From Shimia_B sp039815465 (GTDB lineage: Bacteria > Pseudomonadota > Alphaproteobacteria > Rhodobacterales > Rhodobacteraceae), in NCBI GenBank assembly GCA_039815465.1, contig JBCBZG010000005.1, positions 62,001 to 126,000 on the forward strand: 64,000 nucleotides of DNA, written 5' to 3'. The translations under genes were made by a program, and so were the position numbers. How positions within the stretch are numbered: position 1 is the stretch's first letter; each line of letters starts with the position of its first letter. Below the pieces are notes generated by a model, which saw nothing but the letters and a program-made list of their open reading frames with translations, was not told the DNA's origin and did no database searches. Shown piece by piece: positions 32,168-40,487 of the stretch.

Positions 32168-32539
32168 TTAAGCGTTTGCCTCACGGATTTTGTCCGCGGC
32201 ATCTTTGTCATACGCTACGCCTTGATCGTCAAAGAGTGTGTCGAGCTCGCCCGTCAGGGTCATATCCGTGATGATGTCGCAGCCGCCGACGAACTCACCC
32301 TTTACGTAAAGCTGCGGGATCGTGGGCCAGTCAGAGAAGTCTTTGATGCCCTGACGGATGCCATCGTCGGTCAAGACGTTCACGTCCTGATAGGCCACGC
32401 CCATGTAGTTCAGGACGCCGGCCACACGGCTCGAAAACCCGCATTGCGGCATGGATTTCGTGCCCTTCATGAACAGTACGACGGCGTTGTCATCGATGAT
32501 GGACTGGATTTGATCGGTCGCGGACAGGGTATCGGTCAT
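32168..32539 (-). CDS. grxD: Monothiol glutaredoxin (Grx4/GrxD type)
   Basis: Class II monothiol glutaredoxin that binds a [2Fe-2S] cluster with glutathione and delivers it to acceptor proteins. The CGFS active site has its cysteine at residue 33 (KSMPQCGFS), preceded by the lysine that contacts glutathione (FMKGT). WPTIPQLYVKGEFVGGCDI is the conserved cis-proline block. Length is 123 residues. It overlaps the upstream membrane-protein gene by four bases, and bolA lies next upstream; Grx4-BolA is a known [2Fe-2S]-binding pair. Confidence 0.96.
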   Translation of the reverse strand: MTDTLSATDQIQSIIDDNAVVLFMKGTKSMPQCGFSSRVAGVLNYMGVAYQDVNVLTDDGIRQGIKDFSDWPTIPQLYVKGEFVGGCDIITDMTLTGELDTLFDDQGVAYDKDAADKIREANA

Positions 32540-32787
32540 TTGCGGGTGGCCTTTGATGGGGGAACGAAGCGTTTCGCGTAGTCTTGGGGGTCTTTGGGGA
32601 TACGGTAGGTCGTAGAGTGCCCCGAAAAGCCGGAGCTGTAGTCAGCATGGATCGTATGGCTGCCTGTGCCCGGCTCGGAGCCGCGCACGTTGGTGCCGCG
32701 CTCCTGTCGCACGACGTAGATCGCGCGCCCCAGCAAAAGCGCGACAATCGCGCCAGATACCATAACGATGAAGCTCACACTGCTCAC
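32536..32787 (-). CDS. Small membrane protein between bolA and grxD
   Basis: An 83-residue protein with an N-terminal membrane span (about 5-24) followed by a soluble tail containing VRQERGTNVRG, HADYSSGFSGHSTTYRIPKDP and QDYAKRFVPP. The start is GTG (32787). It overlaps bolA by four bases upstream and grxD by four bases downstream, so the three are translated as a coupled unit. I do not recognise a characterised family. Its place between partner proteins BolA and Grx4 makes an iron-sulfur or iron-sensing role possible, but that is only context. Confidence 0.78.
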   Translation of the reverse strand: MSSVSFIVMVSGAIVALLLGRAIYVVRQERGTNVRGSEPGTGSHTIHADYSSGFSGHSTTYRIPKDPQDYAKRFVPPSKATRK

Positions 32788-33020
32788 TGCGGGGCTCGGG
32801 TCGTAAGCGCGAGCGCGTGGAGCGCGCCGTTGGGACCGTCCATCGCCCCTTTGAGCGCGGCATAGACCATGCGCTGCTGTTGGACGCGGTTTTTTCCCTT
32901 GAAGCTCTCATCGACGACGGTCGCCGCAAAATGCGCGCCGTCGTCGCCTTCGACCATGATCTGGGCATCGGGGAAATCCTCGCGGATCAAAGCCTCGATC
33001 TTTTCGGGGGTCATGGTCAT
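32784..33020 (-). CDS. BolA family protein
   Basis: A 78-residue protein of the BolA fold, taking MTMTPEKIEALI at 33020 as start (a longer GTG start at 33038 lacks a ribosome-binding site; ATG 33014 is also possible). The QQRMVYAALKG segment with the FVDESFKGKNRVQQ-type loop (here VVDESFKGKNRV) is characteristic, and the C-terminal HALALTT histidine is the usual cluster-binding residue. BolA proteins partner monothiol glutaredoxins in iron-sulfur handling. It lies 56 bases downstream of purL. Confidence 0.9.
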   Translation of the reverse strand: MTMTPEKIEALIREDFPDAQIMVEGDDGAHFAATVVDESFKGKNRVQQQRMVYAALKGAMDGPNGALHALALTTRAPQ

Positions 33021-33076
33021 GGCGGGGCATCCTTTCACGTTATAGCGTAAGGGCCGCGTGCGGGCCGTTCAAGGCG

Positions 33077-35239
33077 TCACGCAAAGAGTGCGGCTTTGAA
33101 GCCCGTTTCAAATACGGCGCGCAGGTCGCTCAGCGGTGCGGCGGAGCGCCCAAAGCAGATGTCGGACCCGCCGAATTTACCCACGGCCTGGAGCGGTACA
33201 TTCGCTTGCCCTGCGGCAATCATCAGCGCCTCGGCTTTGTCAAACGAGCACGCGATGAGGTACCTGCCTTGGTCCTCACCAAAGAGGGTGGGGGTGTCGT
33301 CGGCGTCGAGCTTTATGCCGACATCCCCGGACAGTGCGAGTTCGAACGCCGCTAGGGCCAACCCGCCGTCAGATAGGTCTGTGCAGGCGTCGACCCATTG
33401 CGTGTTCGCGCGCAGGAAGTCCCCGGCCGCGCGCTCTGCGTCGAGGTCGACGGGTGGCGCATCGCCTTCGACCCTGTTGAACACCTCGGACAAGAGCGCA
33501 GAGCGCCCCAGGTGACCCGCGGCTGTGCCAACCATAAGCGCGACGTGCCCCTCGCGCGGGGTGCCCGCGATCATTGTGCCGATGTCATCGATAAGGCCCA
33601 CCGCCCCGATTGTCGGGGTTGGTAGGATCGGTTGCCCGTCGGTTTCATTGTAAAGCGACACATTGCCGGACACGATGGGCATGTCGAGCGCGCTACACGC
33701 GGCGCCGATCCCCTGAAGCGCGCCGACGAACTGGCCCATGATCTCCGGCTTTTCGGGGTTGCCGAAGTTGAGGTTGTCGGTCGTGGCGAGTGGCTTTGCG
33801 CCCAAGGCGCACAGGTTGCGATACGCCTCTGCCACGGCTTGCTTGCCGCCCTCGACGGGGTTGGCTTCCACGTAGCGGGGGGTGACGTCGGAGGTGAAGG
33901 CGAGCGCCTTATTCGTGCCGTGGACGCGGATTACCCCGGCGCCGTGGCCTGGGGTGCGTAGCGTGTCGGCCATGACCTGGCTGTCATATTGCTCGTAGAC
34001 CCAGGCCTTTGACGCGTAGTTGGGCGACGCAAGCAGCGCTTTGAGCCCGTCGATCGGGTCAATCTGCGGCACATCTGCGAGCGGGTCTGCCGCCGGGGTG
34101 GCGACCCAGGGGCGGTCGTATTCAGGGGCGGTCGAGGACAGTTTCGACAGGGGCAGATCAGCCTTAACCGCGCCGTTATGGACGATGAGAAACCGGTCCT
34201 CCGCCAGCGTTTCGCCGACGATGGCAAAGTCGAGGTCCCATTTGTCGAATACCGCGCGCGCGGCGGCCTCGAGCTCCGGGTTGAGGACCATCAGCATACG
34301 CTCCTGAGACTCTGACAACATCATCTCGTAGGCGGTCATGTGCGTTTCGCGTTGGGGTACCCGTTCCAGGTCGAGCCTGATCCCCAGGCCGCCCTTATCC
34401 CCCATCTCCACCGCTGAGCAGGTCAGACCGGCGGCCCCCATGTCCTGGATGGAAATTACGGCGCCTGTTGCCATGAGCTCCAGACAGGCTTCCATCAACC
34501 GCTTCTCGGTGAAGGGATCGCCGACCTGAACCGTGGGGCGCTTTTCTTCGATAGTATCGTCGAACTCTGCCGAGGCCATCGTGGCCCCACCGACCCCGTC
34601 CCGTCCTGTTTTGGCGCCTAGGTAGACGACAGGCATCCCAACGCCGGAGGCAGCGGAGTAGAAAATTGCGTCTGTGTCGACGATGCCCGCCGCAAAGGCG
34701 TTGACGAGACAGTTGCCGTTGTAGGCTGGGTCAAAGCGCACTTCCCCACCGACGGTTGGAACGCCAAAGCAATTCCCGTATCCGCCCACACCAGCCACGA
34801 CACCGCTGACGAGGCTGGGCGTTTTGGGGTGAGAGGGCTCGCCAAAGCTGAGCGCATTCATCGCGGCCACAGGTCGCGCGCCCATGGTGAACACGTCGCG
34901 CAGGATGCCGCCCACGCCAGTCGCCGCGCCCTGATAGGGCTCAATGTAGGAGGGGTGGTTGTGGCTTTCCATCTTGAACACCACGGCCTGGCCATCGCCG
35001 ATATCCACGATGCCTGCGTTTTCGCCCGGGCCGCAGATGACCTGGGGCCCCTCTGTCGGGAGCGTGCGCAGCCACTTCTTCGACGACTTGTAGGAGCAGT
35101 GTTCGTTCCACATCGCCGAAAAGATGCCGAGTTCGGTAAAGCTCGGCTTGCGCCCGATGATCTTGAGGATGGTGTCGTATTCGGACGCGCTGATGCCGTG
35201 TGCAGCGATCAGGTCATCGGTAATTTGCGGTTCTTGCAT
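33077..35239 (-). CDS. purL: Phosphoribosylformylglycinamidine synthase subunit PurL
   Basis: Fourth step of purine synthesis, converting FGAR to FGAM with ammonia supplied by PurQ. The 720-residue size shows the small, separate-subunit form without the glutaminase domain. Blocks visible include WNEHCSYKSSKKWL, VFKMESHNHPSYIEPYQGAATGVGG in two parts, and MGAAGLTCSAVEMGDKGG. PurQ and PurS are not in this window. It is the first gene of a minus-strand run with bolA, the small membrane protein and grxD, 57 bases away. Confidence 0.97.
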   Translation of the reverse strand: MQEPQITDDLIAAHGISASEYDTILKIIGRKPSFTELGIFSAMWNEHCSYKSSKKWLRTLPTEGPQVICGPGENAGIVDIGDGQAVVFKMESHNHPSYIEPYQGAATGVGGILRDVFTMGARPVAAMNALSFGEPSHPKTPSLVSGVVAGVGGYGNCFGVPTVGGEVRFDPAYNGNCLVNAFAAGIVDTDAIFYSAASGVGMPVVYLGAKTGRDGVGGATMASAEFDDTIEEKRPTVQVGDPFTEKRLMEACLELMATGAVISIQDMGAAGLTCSAVEMGDKGGLGIRLDLERVPQRETHMTAYEMMLSESQERMLMVLNPELEAAARAVFDKWDLDFAIVGETLAEDRFLIVHNGAVKADLPLSKLSSTAPEYDRPWVATPAADPLADVPQIDPIDGLKALLASPNYASKAWVYEQYDSQVMADTLRTPGHGAGVIRVHGTNKALAFTSDVTPRYVEANPVEGGKQAVAEAYRNLCALGAKPLATTDNLNFGNPEKPEIMGQFVGALQGIGAACSALDMPIVSGNVSLYNETDGQPILPTPTIGAVGLIDDIGTMIAGTPREGHVALMVGTAAGHLGRSALLSEVFNRVEGDAPPVDLDAERAAGDFLRANTQWVDACTDLSDGGLALAAFELALSGDVGIKLDADDTPTLFGEDQGRYLIACSFDKAEALMIAAGQANVPLQAVGKFGGSDICFGRSAAPLSDLRAVFETGFKAALFA

Positions 35240-35291
35240 GGAGCCCCCCGGTTCGCGGCGCTTCTAAGACATGGCGGGGGGAGGGGGAAGT

Positions 35292-35744
35292 CTATGCAGG
35301 CTCTTTTGGGTGGCCGCCTGCGACGAATTCCACGGTATTGCCCTCCGGGTCGCGAATAAAGATACCGCGCCAGCCGATCCAGGCGAACTCTTCCACCGTG
35401 TAAGCAATGTCTTTGCCCGTCAGGAACGCGCAGAGGGCGTCTTGCCGGTCGTAGTCGATAGTGAGTGCCAAGTGGTGAAGGGAGGAGCCCGCGCCGGATA
35501 CCGTGCGGGTGGCGTTTTCGTGTACGTCCCGTTGCGTCGCCCCCTGATCAAAGAGCGCGAGCACGGTCGTATGCCCCCCGTAGCCTGCGCCTATCTTGAA
35601 AAAGACGATTCCAGTGGTGTCGCTCCAATCCTCCAGAATGGGTAGGCCGACGATGTCGCGATAAAACGTCTTCATCGCTTGGACATCGCGGCAACGAATG
35701 GCGATTTCGCCTAAGGCACGGATCGGGGTGGGGTTGGTCGTCAC
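35292..35744 (-). CDS. VOC (glyoxalase/extradiol dioxygenase-fold) family protein
   Basis: A 150-residue protein with the beta-alpha-beta-beta-beta VOC fold. ALGEIAIRCRDVQAMKTFY starts the fold and IFIRDPEGNTVEFVAGG is the metal-site strand with the usual DPEGN turn and Glu ligand. LHHLALTID supplies a histidine. The start is GTG 35744, with GAGGA six bases before, because the longer frame has no such site. Substrates of VOC proteins vary widely (lactoylglutathione, fosfomycin, aromatic diols), so no reaction is assigned. Confidence 0.85.
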   Translation of the reverse strand: MTTNPTPIRALGEIAIRCRDVQAMKTFYRDIVGLPILEDWSDTTGIVFFKIGAGYGGHTTVLALFDQGATQRDVHENATRTVSGAGSSLHHLALTIDYDRQDALCAFLTGKDIAYTVEEFAWIGWRGIFIRDPEGNTVEFVAGGHPKEPA

Positions 35745-36050
35745 AATGGGTCCTCGAAACAGGTAGCGTCGAGCGTGACCGACAATGCTGCGCAATGCGA
35801 CCGCCGATGAACGGATTTCGCCGGGGTGGCGCTCGGTGTGGGCATCGTGGGAGGGAAAACGGGTGCCGTCAAATCAGATGGCCCGCGGACCTCAACTGCC
35901 ATTGAGACAAAAAAAGACCGGGCACAAGGCCCGGCCGAAGTCCAACAGGGAGGTTGTCGGGGCATCGCCGCCGACAACCCAGAATTAGTGTTCCAACGCG
36001 TTTATGACAAGATGGCGGGCTTAGCGTTTATCGAAACCCGGCTATGCAGT
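35745..36050. other. 306-base intergenic region
   Basis: No gene is visible. On the right it holds the 3' end signals of the LysR gene: a hairpin GGTTGTCGG/CCGACAACC (35952-35979) and the intrinsic terminator at 35909-35934. The left 150 bases must contain the promoter of the VOC gene; I see no clear operator there. Confidence 0.7.
35909..35934 (-). terminator. Intrinsic terminator after the LysR gene
   Basis: Read on the minus strand: CCGGGC stem, five-base loop, GCCCGG, two bases, then T7 (A7 at 35909-35915 on the plus strand). It lies about 115 bases after the LysR stop codon at 36051. A second hairpin at 35952-35979 comes first. Confidence 0.85.
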
Positions 36051-36974
36051 TTACGCATGGCTGCGCTGACCCTCGGCGCGCAGCCGCCGCATCTGCGTGA
36101 TTTCCCCCTGGACGAAGTCCCGGAACGCCGAAATTCGTCGCGAATGTCGAAGTTCCTCAGGATAGGCGAGGAAAACCGGCACTTCTGCGCTGTCGAACTC
36201 GGGGAGCACAGGAACGAGTTCCGGCATGTCGACGGCCAGATAGTCCGGGAGAACGCCAATCCCGAGGTTATGGATGACGCCCTGCAACACGCCAAAGTAG
36301 TTGTTGACAGTCAAAAGCGATGGGACGTCGAACGTCATGAGATGCTTGACCATACTACCGCCTGCCGCGACCTGGGGCGACGCCAGGCTTTGGCAAATGA
36401 GGCGGTGGTGAACGATGTCAGAGGCCTCCTGCGGCGTGCCACGGCTATCGAGATAGCTTTGCGTCGCATAAAGGCGCATGCGGATCGACATCAGGCGTTT
36501 GCGGATCAGGTCGGCCTGGCTCGGCTCCTTCATGCGAATCGCAACGTCCGCCTCGCGCATCGGCAGATCAAGCACGCGCTCTTCGAGCATAAGGTCGATC
36601 TTCATGTCGGGGTACTGTGTGTAAAACTCCGACAACCGCGGCGCGAGCCAGAGCGTGCCAAAGCCGATGGTGGTGGTGACGCGAAGCTCCCCAAATACGC
36701 CCTCTTCGCTGTCGCGAATGCGTGCGGCGGCGGCATCAAGGCGCTTGTTCATCGACGAGGTCGCATCGAACAGCAGCTCACCCTGTTCGGTGAGGATCAG
36801 CCCGCGGGCGTGACGGTGAAAGAGCGTCGCGCCAAGCGCCTCTTCCAACGCGCGAATTTGGCGCGAAACTGCCGATTGCGACAAATGCAAGGTGTCGCCG
36901 GCATGGGTCAGACTGCCTGCATCTGCGACGGCATGGAAAATCCGGAGTTTGTCCCAGTCCAAGATGGCCCCCAA
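36051..36974 (-). CDS. LysR-family transcriptional regulator
   Basis: A 307-residue LysR regulator. The helix-turn-helix lies at about residues 6-65: LDWDKLRIFHAVADAGSLTH, then LHLSQSAVSRQIRALEEALG with the usual SQSAVSRQI recognition helix. An effector-binding domain starts near 95 (VFGELRVTTTIGFG). Its target is unknown. Divergent from the acyltransferase gene across 182 bases that contain a palindrome (37054-37068) and several GCGGCT copies. Followed by an intrinsic terminator, so it is a single-gene unit. Confidence 0.9.
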   Translation of the reverse strand: MGAILDWDKLRIFHAVADAGSLTHAGDTLHLSQSAVSRQIRALEEALGATLFHRHARGLILTEQGELLFDATSSMNKRLDAAAARIRDSEEGVFGELRVTTTIGFGTLWLAPRLSEFYTQYPDMKIDLMLEERVLDLPMREADVAIRMKEPSQADLIRKRLMSIRMRLYATQSYLDSRGTPQEASDIVHHRLICQSLASPQVAAGGSMVKHLMTFDVPSLLTVNNYFGVLQGVIHNLGIGVLPDYLAVDMPELVPVLPEFDSAEVPVFLAYPEELRHSRRISAFRDFVQGEITQMRRLRAEGQRSHA

Positions 36975-37053
36975 TCACGGCTCGATACTGTGCCCATAGG
37001 GGCCTTTGCAGCGGCTTACCACATTTGTTGGGCCGCTGTGTAAAGAGAATGCA

Positions 37054-37068
37054 GCGGCTAGTAGCCGC
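37054..37068. promoter_or_regulatory. Palindrome in the LysR/acyltransferase divergent region
   Basis: GCGGCTA-G-TAGCCGC is perfectly symmetric. Further CAGCGGCT and GCCGCTG copies occur at about 37009 and 37033, so the region carries a cluster of the same hexamer in both orientations, as regulator-binding regions often do. It is 80 bases upstream of the LysR start. Confidence 0.4.
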
Positions 37069-37156
37069 CACGTCGGGCTGCGCGACATTGCGCTTGGAAG
37101 CTGGTTCGCAAAGCCTTAAATGCTGGCATAACCCAATCGACGAAGGCCATAGGCCC

Positions 37157-38056
37157 ATGCGACCCGAAAGAGCGCCCCAAACCAAACGGCCCCGCCACAT
37201 CGCGCGGGACATCTCCTACGCCCATTCGGCGGCCACCAAGGGTGGACGCGCGTTGATCCGCGCGATGGAAAACGCGACCGGGCGGCTCAGCCTTATTCGG
37301 CGCGCCGCGGGCTACGAGAACGAGGTGGCCGCAGGGCGCGATTTTTGGGATGTGATGGTGAGCCGGTATGGGCTGACGCTCGATATCGCGGGCGGGTCGT
37401 TGGAACGCATCCCACGGGACGGGCCGCTGATCGTGATTGCCAACCACCCATACGGCATCCTGGATGGGCTCGTGCTTGGGCACATTCTGTCGTCGCTGCG
37501 CGGTGACTTCCGCATTCTGGCCCATCAGGTCTTTCGCAAGGCAGAGGAGCTCAACCGCGTCATCCTGCCGATCTCGTTCAGCGACACAAAGGACGCGATG
37601 CGGCTCAACCTGGAGACGCGGAAAGAAGCGCTTTCGTTTCTGGGCGATGGCGGCGCCATTGGGATTTTTCCGGGAGGGACCGTGTCCACGGCGATGAAGC
37701 CTTTTGGCCGCCCCATGGACCCCGGTTGGCGGAGCTTCACGGCCAAGATGGTGGCGAAAAGCGGTGCGACGGTGGTGCCGATATATTTCGATGGCCATAA
37801 CTCGCGGCTCTTCCAGGTCGCGTCGCACCTGCACACGACGTTGCGGATGGCGCTCTTGATCAAAGAATTCCGGTCGCGCGTTGACGAGCCTGTGCGTCTT
37901 GTTGTTGGGGAACCACTGCCCCAAGCCGAGCTTGATAAACGCAGCAAAGACCCCCGTGCCATGATGGAATATCTGCGCGCCTCCACCTATGCGTTGAGCC
38001 CAGATCCCATCGATGTCACGCACCACGGGTTCGAGTTCGAAGAGAAGCATCGCTGA
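37157..38056 (+). CDS. PlsC-like acyltransferase (lysophospholipid or ornithine-lipid type)
   Basis: A 299-residue membrane-associated acyltransferase. The catalytic block is ANHPYGILDGL near residue 96, a His-x5-Asp variant of the usual His-x4-Asp. The glycerol-phosphate-binding block appears as GIFPGGTVS in the middle of the chain. Members with NHPFG/NHPYG carry out acyl transfer to lysophospholipid or hydroxylated amine substrates. Start ATG 37157 removes a non-conserved leader from the longer frame; the ribosome-binding sequence is modest. The stop overlaps the murI start by one base. Confidence 0.82.
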   Translation: MRPERAPQTKRPRHIARDISYAHSAATKGGRALIRAMENATGRLSLIRRAAGYENEVAAGRDFWDVMVSRYGLTLDIAGGSLERIPRDGPLIVIANHPYGILDGLVLGHILSSLRGDFRILAHQVFRKAEELNRVILPISFSDTKDAMRLNLETRKEALSFLGDGGAIGIFPGGTVSTAMKPFGRPMDPGWRSFTAKMVAKSGATVVPIYFDGHNSRLFQVASHLHTTLRMALLIKEFRSRVDEPVRLVVGEPLPQAELDKRSKDPRAMMEYLRASTYALSPDPIDVTHHGFEFEEKHR

Positions 38057-38868
38057 TGGCAGTGGGTATTTTTGATTCCGGCTTGGGCGGTTTGACTGTC
38101 CTCGATGCCTGCGTTGCGCGGCTGCCTGAGGTGCCGTTCAAATACTTCGCCGACAGCGCCCATGCGCCTTATGGGGTACGGGACGCCGACGACATCTATG
38201 CACTTACCACGGCGGCGGTCGGACGTTTGTTCGACGAGGGCTGCGATCTTGCCATCCTTGCCTGTAACACCGCGTCCGCGGCGGCCCTGCGCCGCATGCA
38301 AGAGGGCTGGGTGCCTCGCAACAAGCGGGTGCTTGGCGTCTTTGTGCCGCTGATCGAAGCGTTGACTGAGCGGCGCTGGGGCGACAACTCCCCCCCACGC
38401 GAAGTGGGCGTCAAGCATGTGGCGCTCTTTGCTACGCCTGCGACCGTGTCATCGCGCGCCTTTCAGCGCGAACTGGCGTTTCGGGCCATCGGCGTCGATG
38501 TGGAAGCGCAGGCCTGCGGTGGCGTCGTGGACGCCATCGAGGACGGCGACATGATCTTGGCCGAAGCCTTGGTGAAATCTCACGTGGACGCGCTGAAACG
38601 CAAGATGCCCACGCCCGACGCCGCGATCCTGGGCTGTACCCACTACCCACTGATGGAAAACGAATTTCAGGCCGCGCTTGGGGCAGGGGTGCGGGTGTTT
38701 AGCCAGGCAAACCTCGTGGCCGAAAGCCTCGCCGATTACCTTGACCGGCACCCCGATATGATCGGTCAGGGACAAGCGACCGGGTACCTGACGACCGGCG
38801 ACCCTGAGCGGGTGTCGTCGCGGGCCACTCAATTCTTGCGACGACGGATCGAATTTGTCGCGGCGTGA
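38056..38868 (+). CDS. murI: Glutamate racemase
   Basis: Interconverts L- and D-glutamate, supplying D-glutamate for peptidoglycan. Length 270 residues. Both catalytic cysteines are in context: LAILACNTASAAALR in the N-terminal half and ILGCTHYPLMENEF in the C-terminal half. FDSGLGGLTVLDA starts the fold. It begins at the last base of the preceding acyltransferase stop codon, so the two are coupled. The next gene, argC, is 77 bases downstream. Confidence 0.96.
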   Translation: MAVGIFDSGLGGLTVLDACVARLPEVPFKYFADSAHAPYGVRDADDIYALTTAAVGRLFDEGCDLAILACNTASAAALRRMQEGWVPRNKRVLGVFVPLIEALTERRWGDNSPPREVGVKHVALFATPATVSSRAFQRELAFRAIGVDVEAQACGGVVDAIEDGDMILAEALVKSHVDALKRKMPTPDAAILGCTHYPLMENEFQAALGAGVRVFSQANLVAESLADYLDRHPDMIGQGQATGYLTTGDPERVSSRATQFLRRRIEFVAA

Positions 38869-38945
38869 CGCCGCTATCGAACGTCAATCTGCGCAATTGC
38901 CGTAGAGCTAGATCTTCCCTACATGCCCATTCGAAAGGGCCACCC

Positions 38946-39974
38946 ATGTCGCATAAAGCCATCATCCTTGGTGCATCTGGTTACACAGGTGCCGAACTCG
39001 TCCGCTTAATCTCCACGCATCCGTCGATCGACCTGGTGGGTTTGTCGGCAGACCGAAAGGCGGGGCTGGAGATGGCCACTGTCTTTCCGCATCTGCGGCA
39101 TCTTGATCTGCCGAAGTTGCAAAAGATTGATGAGATCGACTTTGACCGCGCCAACATCGTTTTTTGTGCGCTGCCCCATGCCACGTCGCAAGCCGTGATC
39201 CGGGAGCTTCCTGCCGATATCCGGGTCGTGGACCTGTCGGCTGATTTCCGGCTGCGGGACCCGGACGCATATGCGTCGTGGTATGGCAAGCCCCACTCGG
39301 CGACTGATTTGCAGGAACAAGCCGTCTACGGGCTCACCGAATTCTACCGCGATGAGATCGAACAGGCGCGGCTGGTGGCCGGAACCGGCTGCAATGCCGC
39401 CGCGGGTCAGTTTGCCCTGCGCCCCTTGATCGCCGCAGGTGTGATCGATCTGGATGAGATCATCATGGACCTTAAGGCCGCGGTTTCCGGCGCAGGGCGG
39501 TCGCTGAAGGAAATGCTGCTCCATGCGGAGTTGTCGGAAAGCATCGTGCCCTATTCCGCGGGCGGCACGCACCGGCATCTAGGCGAGTTCGATCAGGAGT
39601 TTAGCCTGATCGCCGGGCGTGATGTACGGGTTCAGTTCACCCCCCACCTGATCCCCGCAGACCGGGGCATTCTGATGACCTGCTACGTCAAGGGTGATCC
39701 GACGGTCATCCACGACACCCTGCGCGGGGCCTATGCGGAGGAGCCGTTCTTGCAGGTGCTCCCCATGGGGGAACTGCCGCAGATGAAACACGTCCGCGGC
39801 TCGAACTTTTGCCATGTTGGTGTCACCGCCGATCGCTTGCCAGGCCGGGCGGTCGTGGTGTCCGTGCTCGACAACCTGACCAAAGGGTCCAGCGGTCAAG
39901 CGCTGCAAAACGCCAACCTCATGCTGGGAGAAGAGGAGACGGCCGGGCTCACATTCGCGCCGGTCTTTCCGTAG
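38946..39974 (+). CDS. argC: N-acetyl-gamma-glutamyl-phosphate reductase
   Basis: NADPH-dependent step three of arginine biosynthesis. Start MSHKAIILGASGYTGAELVRL at 38946 opens directly into the Rossmann motif, giving 342 residues; the open frame extends farther upstream without homology. The catalytic cysteine is in VAGTGCNAAAGQFALRPL. LSADFRLRDPDAYASWYGKPH is another family block. Its TAG stop overlaps the GTG start of ccmE by one base, so arginine synthesis and cytochrome c maturation genes share a transcript here. Confidence 0.96.
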   Translation: MSHKAIILGASGYTGAELVRLISTHPSIDLVGLSADRKAGLEMATVFPHLRHLDLPKLQKIDEIDFDRANIVFCALPHATSQAVIRELPADIRVVDLSADFRLRDPDAYASWYGKPHSATDLQEQAVYGLTEFYRDEIEQARLVAGTGCNAAAGQFALRPLIAAGVIDLDEIIMDLKAAVSGAGRSLKEMLLHAELSESIVPYSAGGTHRHLGEFDQEFSLIAGRDVRVQFTPHLIPADRGILMTCYVKGDPTVIHDTLRGAYAEEPFLQVLPMGELPQMKHVRGSNFCHVGVTADRLPGRAVVVSVLDNLTKGSSGQALQNANLMLGEEETAGLTFAPVFP

Positions 39975-40417
39975 TGCGCGGGCTTAAGAAAAAGCGGCGG
40001 ATGCAGATCATCGGCCTGGCGCTCGTGTCGCTGGTGGGGGCCACGCTGCTGGTTGGCTTTGCGTTTCAAGACGGAATCAATTTCTTTCGCTCGCCCAGCC
40101 AAGTGATCGACAGCCCGCCGCCACCCACGGAGGTTTTTCGCATCGGCGGGCTCGTCGAGACCGGCACGCTTATTCGCGGCGAGGGGGAGGCGATCACCTT
40201 TCGCGTGACCGATGGCGGCGGCTCCGTTGCCGTGTCTTATGTCGGCATCTTGCCGGACCTTTTTAGGGAGGGTGAAGGGATGGTGGGGCTCGGCTCCTAC
40301 CGCGATGGGGTCTTCCAAGCCACTGAAATCCTTGCCCGACATGACGAGACCTACATGCCCAAGGAGGTGATAGACGCCCTCAAGGAACAAGGCGTCTATC
40401 AGGAGACCGGCAGCTAG
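39974..40417 (+). CDS. ccmE: Cytochrome c maturation heme chaperone CcmE
   Basis: Periplasmic heme chaperone anchored by one N-terminal membrane helix (about 11-30) that receives heme from CcmC and hands it to CcmF. The start is GTG at 39974, overlapping the argC stop; the protein opens VRGLKKKRRM as in relatives and has 147 residues. The heme-binding histidine is His123 in ARHDETYMPKEV. FRIGGLVETGTL is the conserved OB-fold strand block. Followed by the endolysin/holin pair and then ccmF and ccmH. Confidence 0.96.
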   Translation: MRGLKKKRRMQIIGLALVSLVGATLLVGFAFQDGINFFRSPSQVIDSPPPPTEVFRIGGLVETGTLIRGEGEAITFRVTDGGGSVAVSYVGILPDLFREGEGMVGLGSYRDGVFQATEILARHDETYMPKEVIDALKEQGVYQETGS

Positions 40418-40487
40418 CGCGCGGCGCGCATCGAGTTCGTTAACCAAACTCCCGGACCTTCTGGTGGCGTCGACGCAGGAGGGTGAG

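Noticed and set aside
35826..37043. A 405-codon open frame antisense to a LysR gene
   Set aside because: LysR motifs on the minus strand are clear; the plus-strand frame is a GC-codon shadow.
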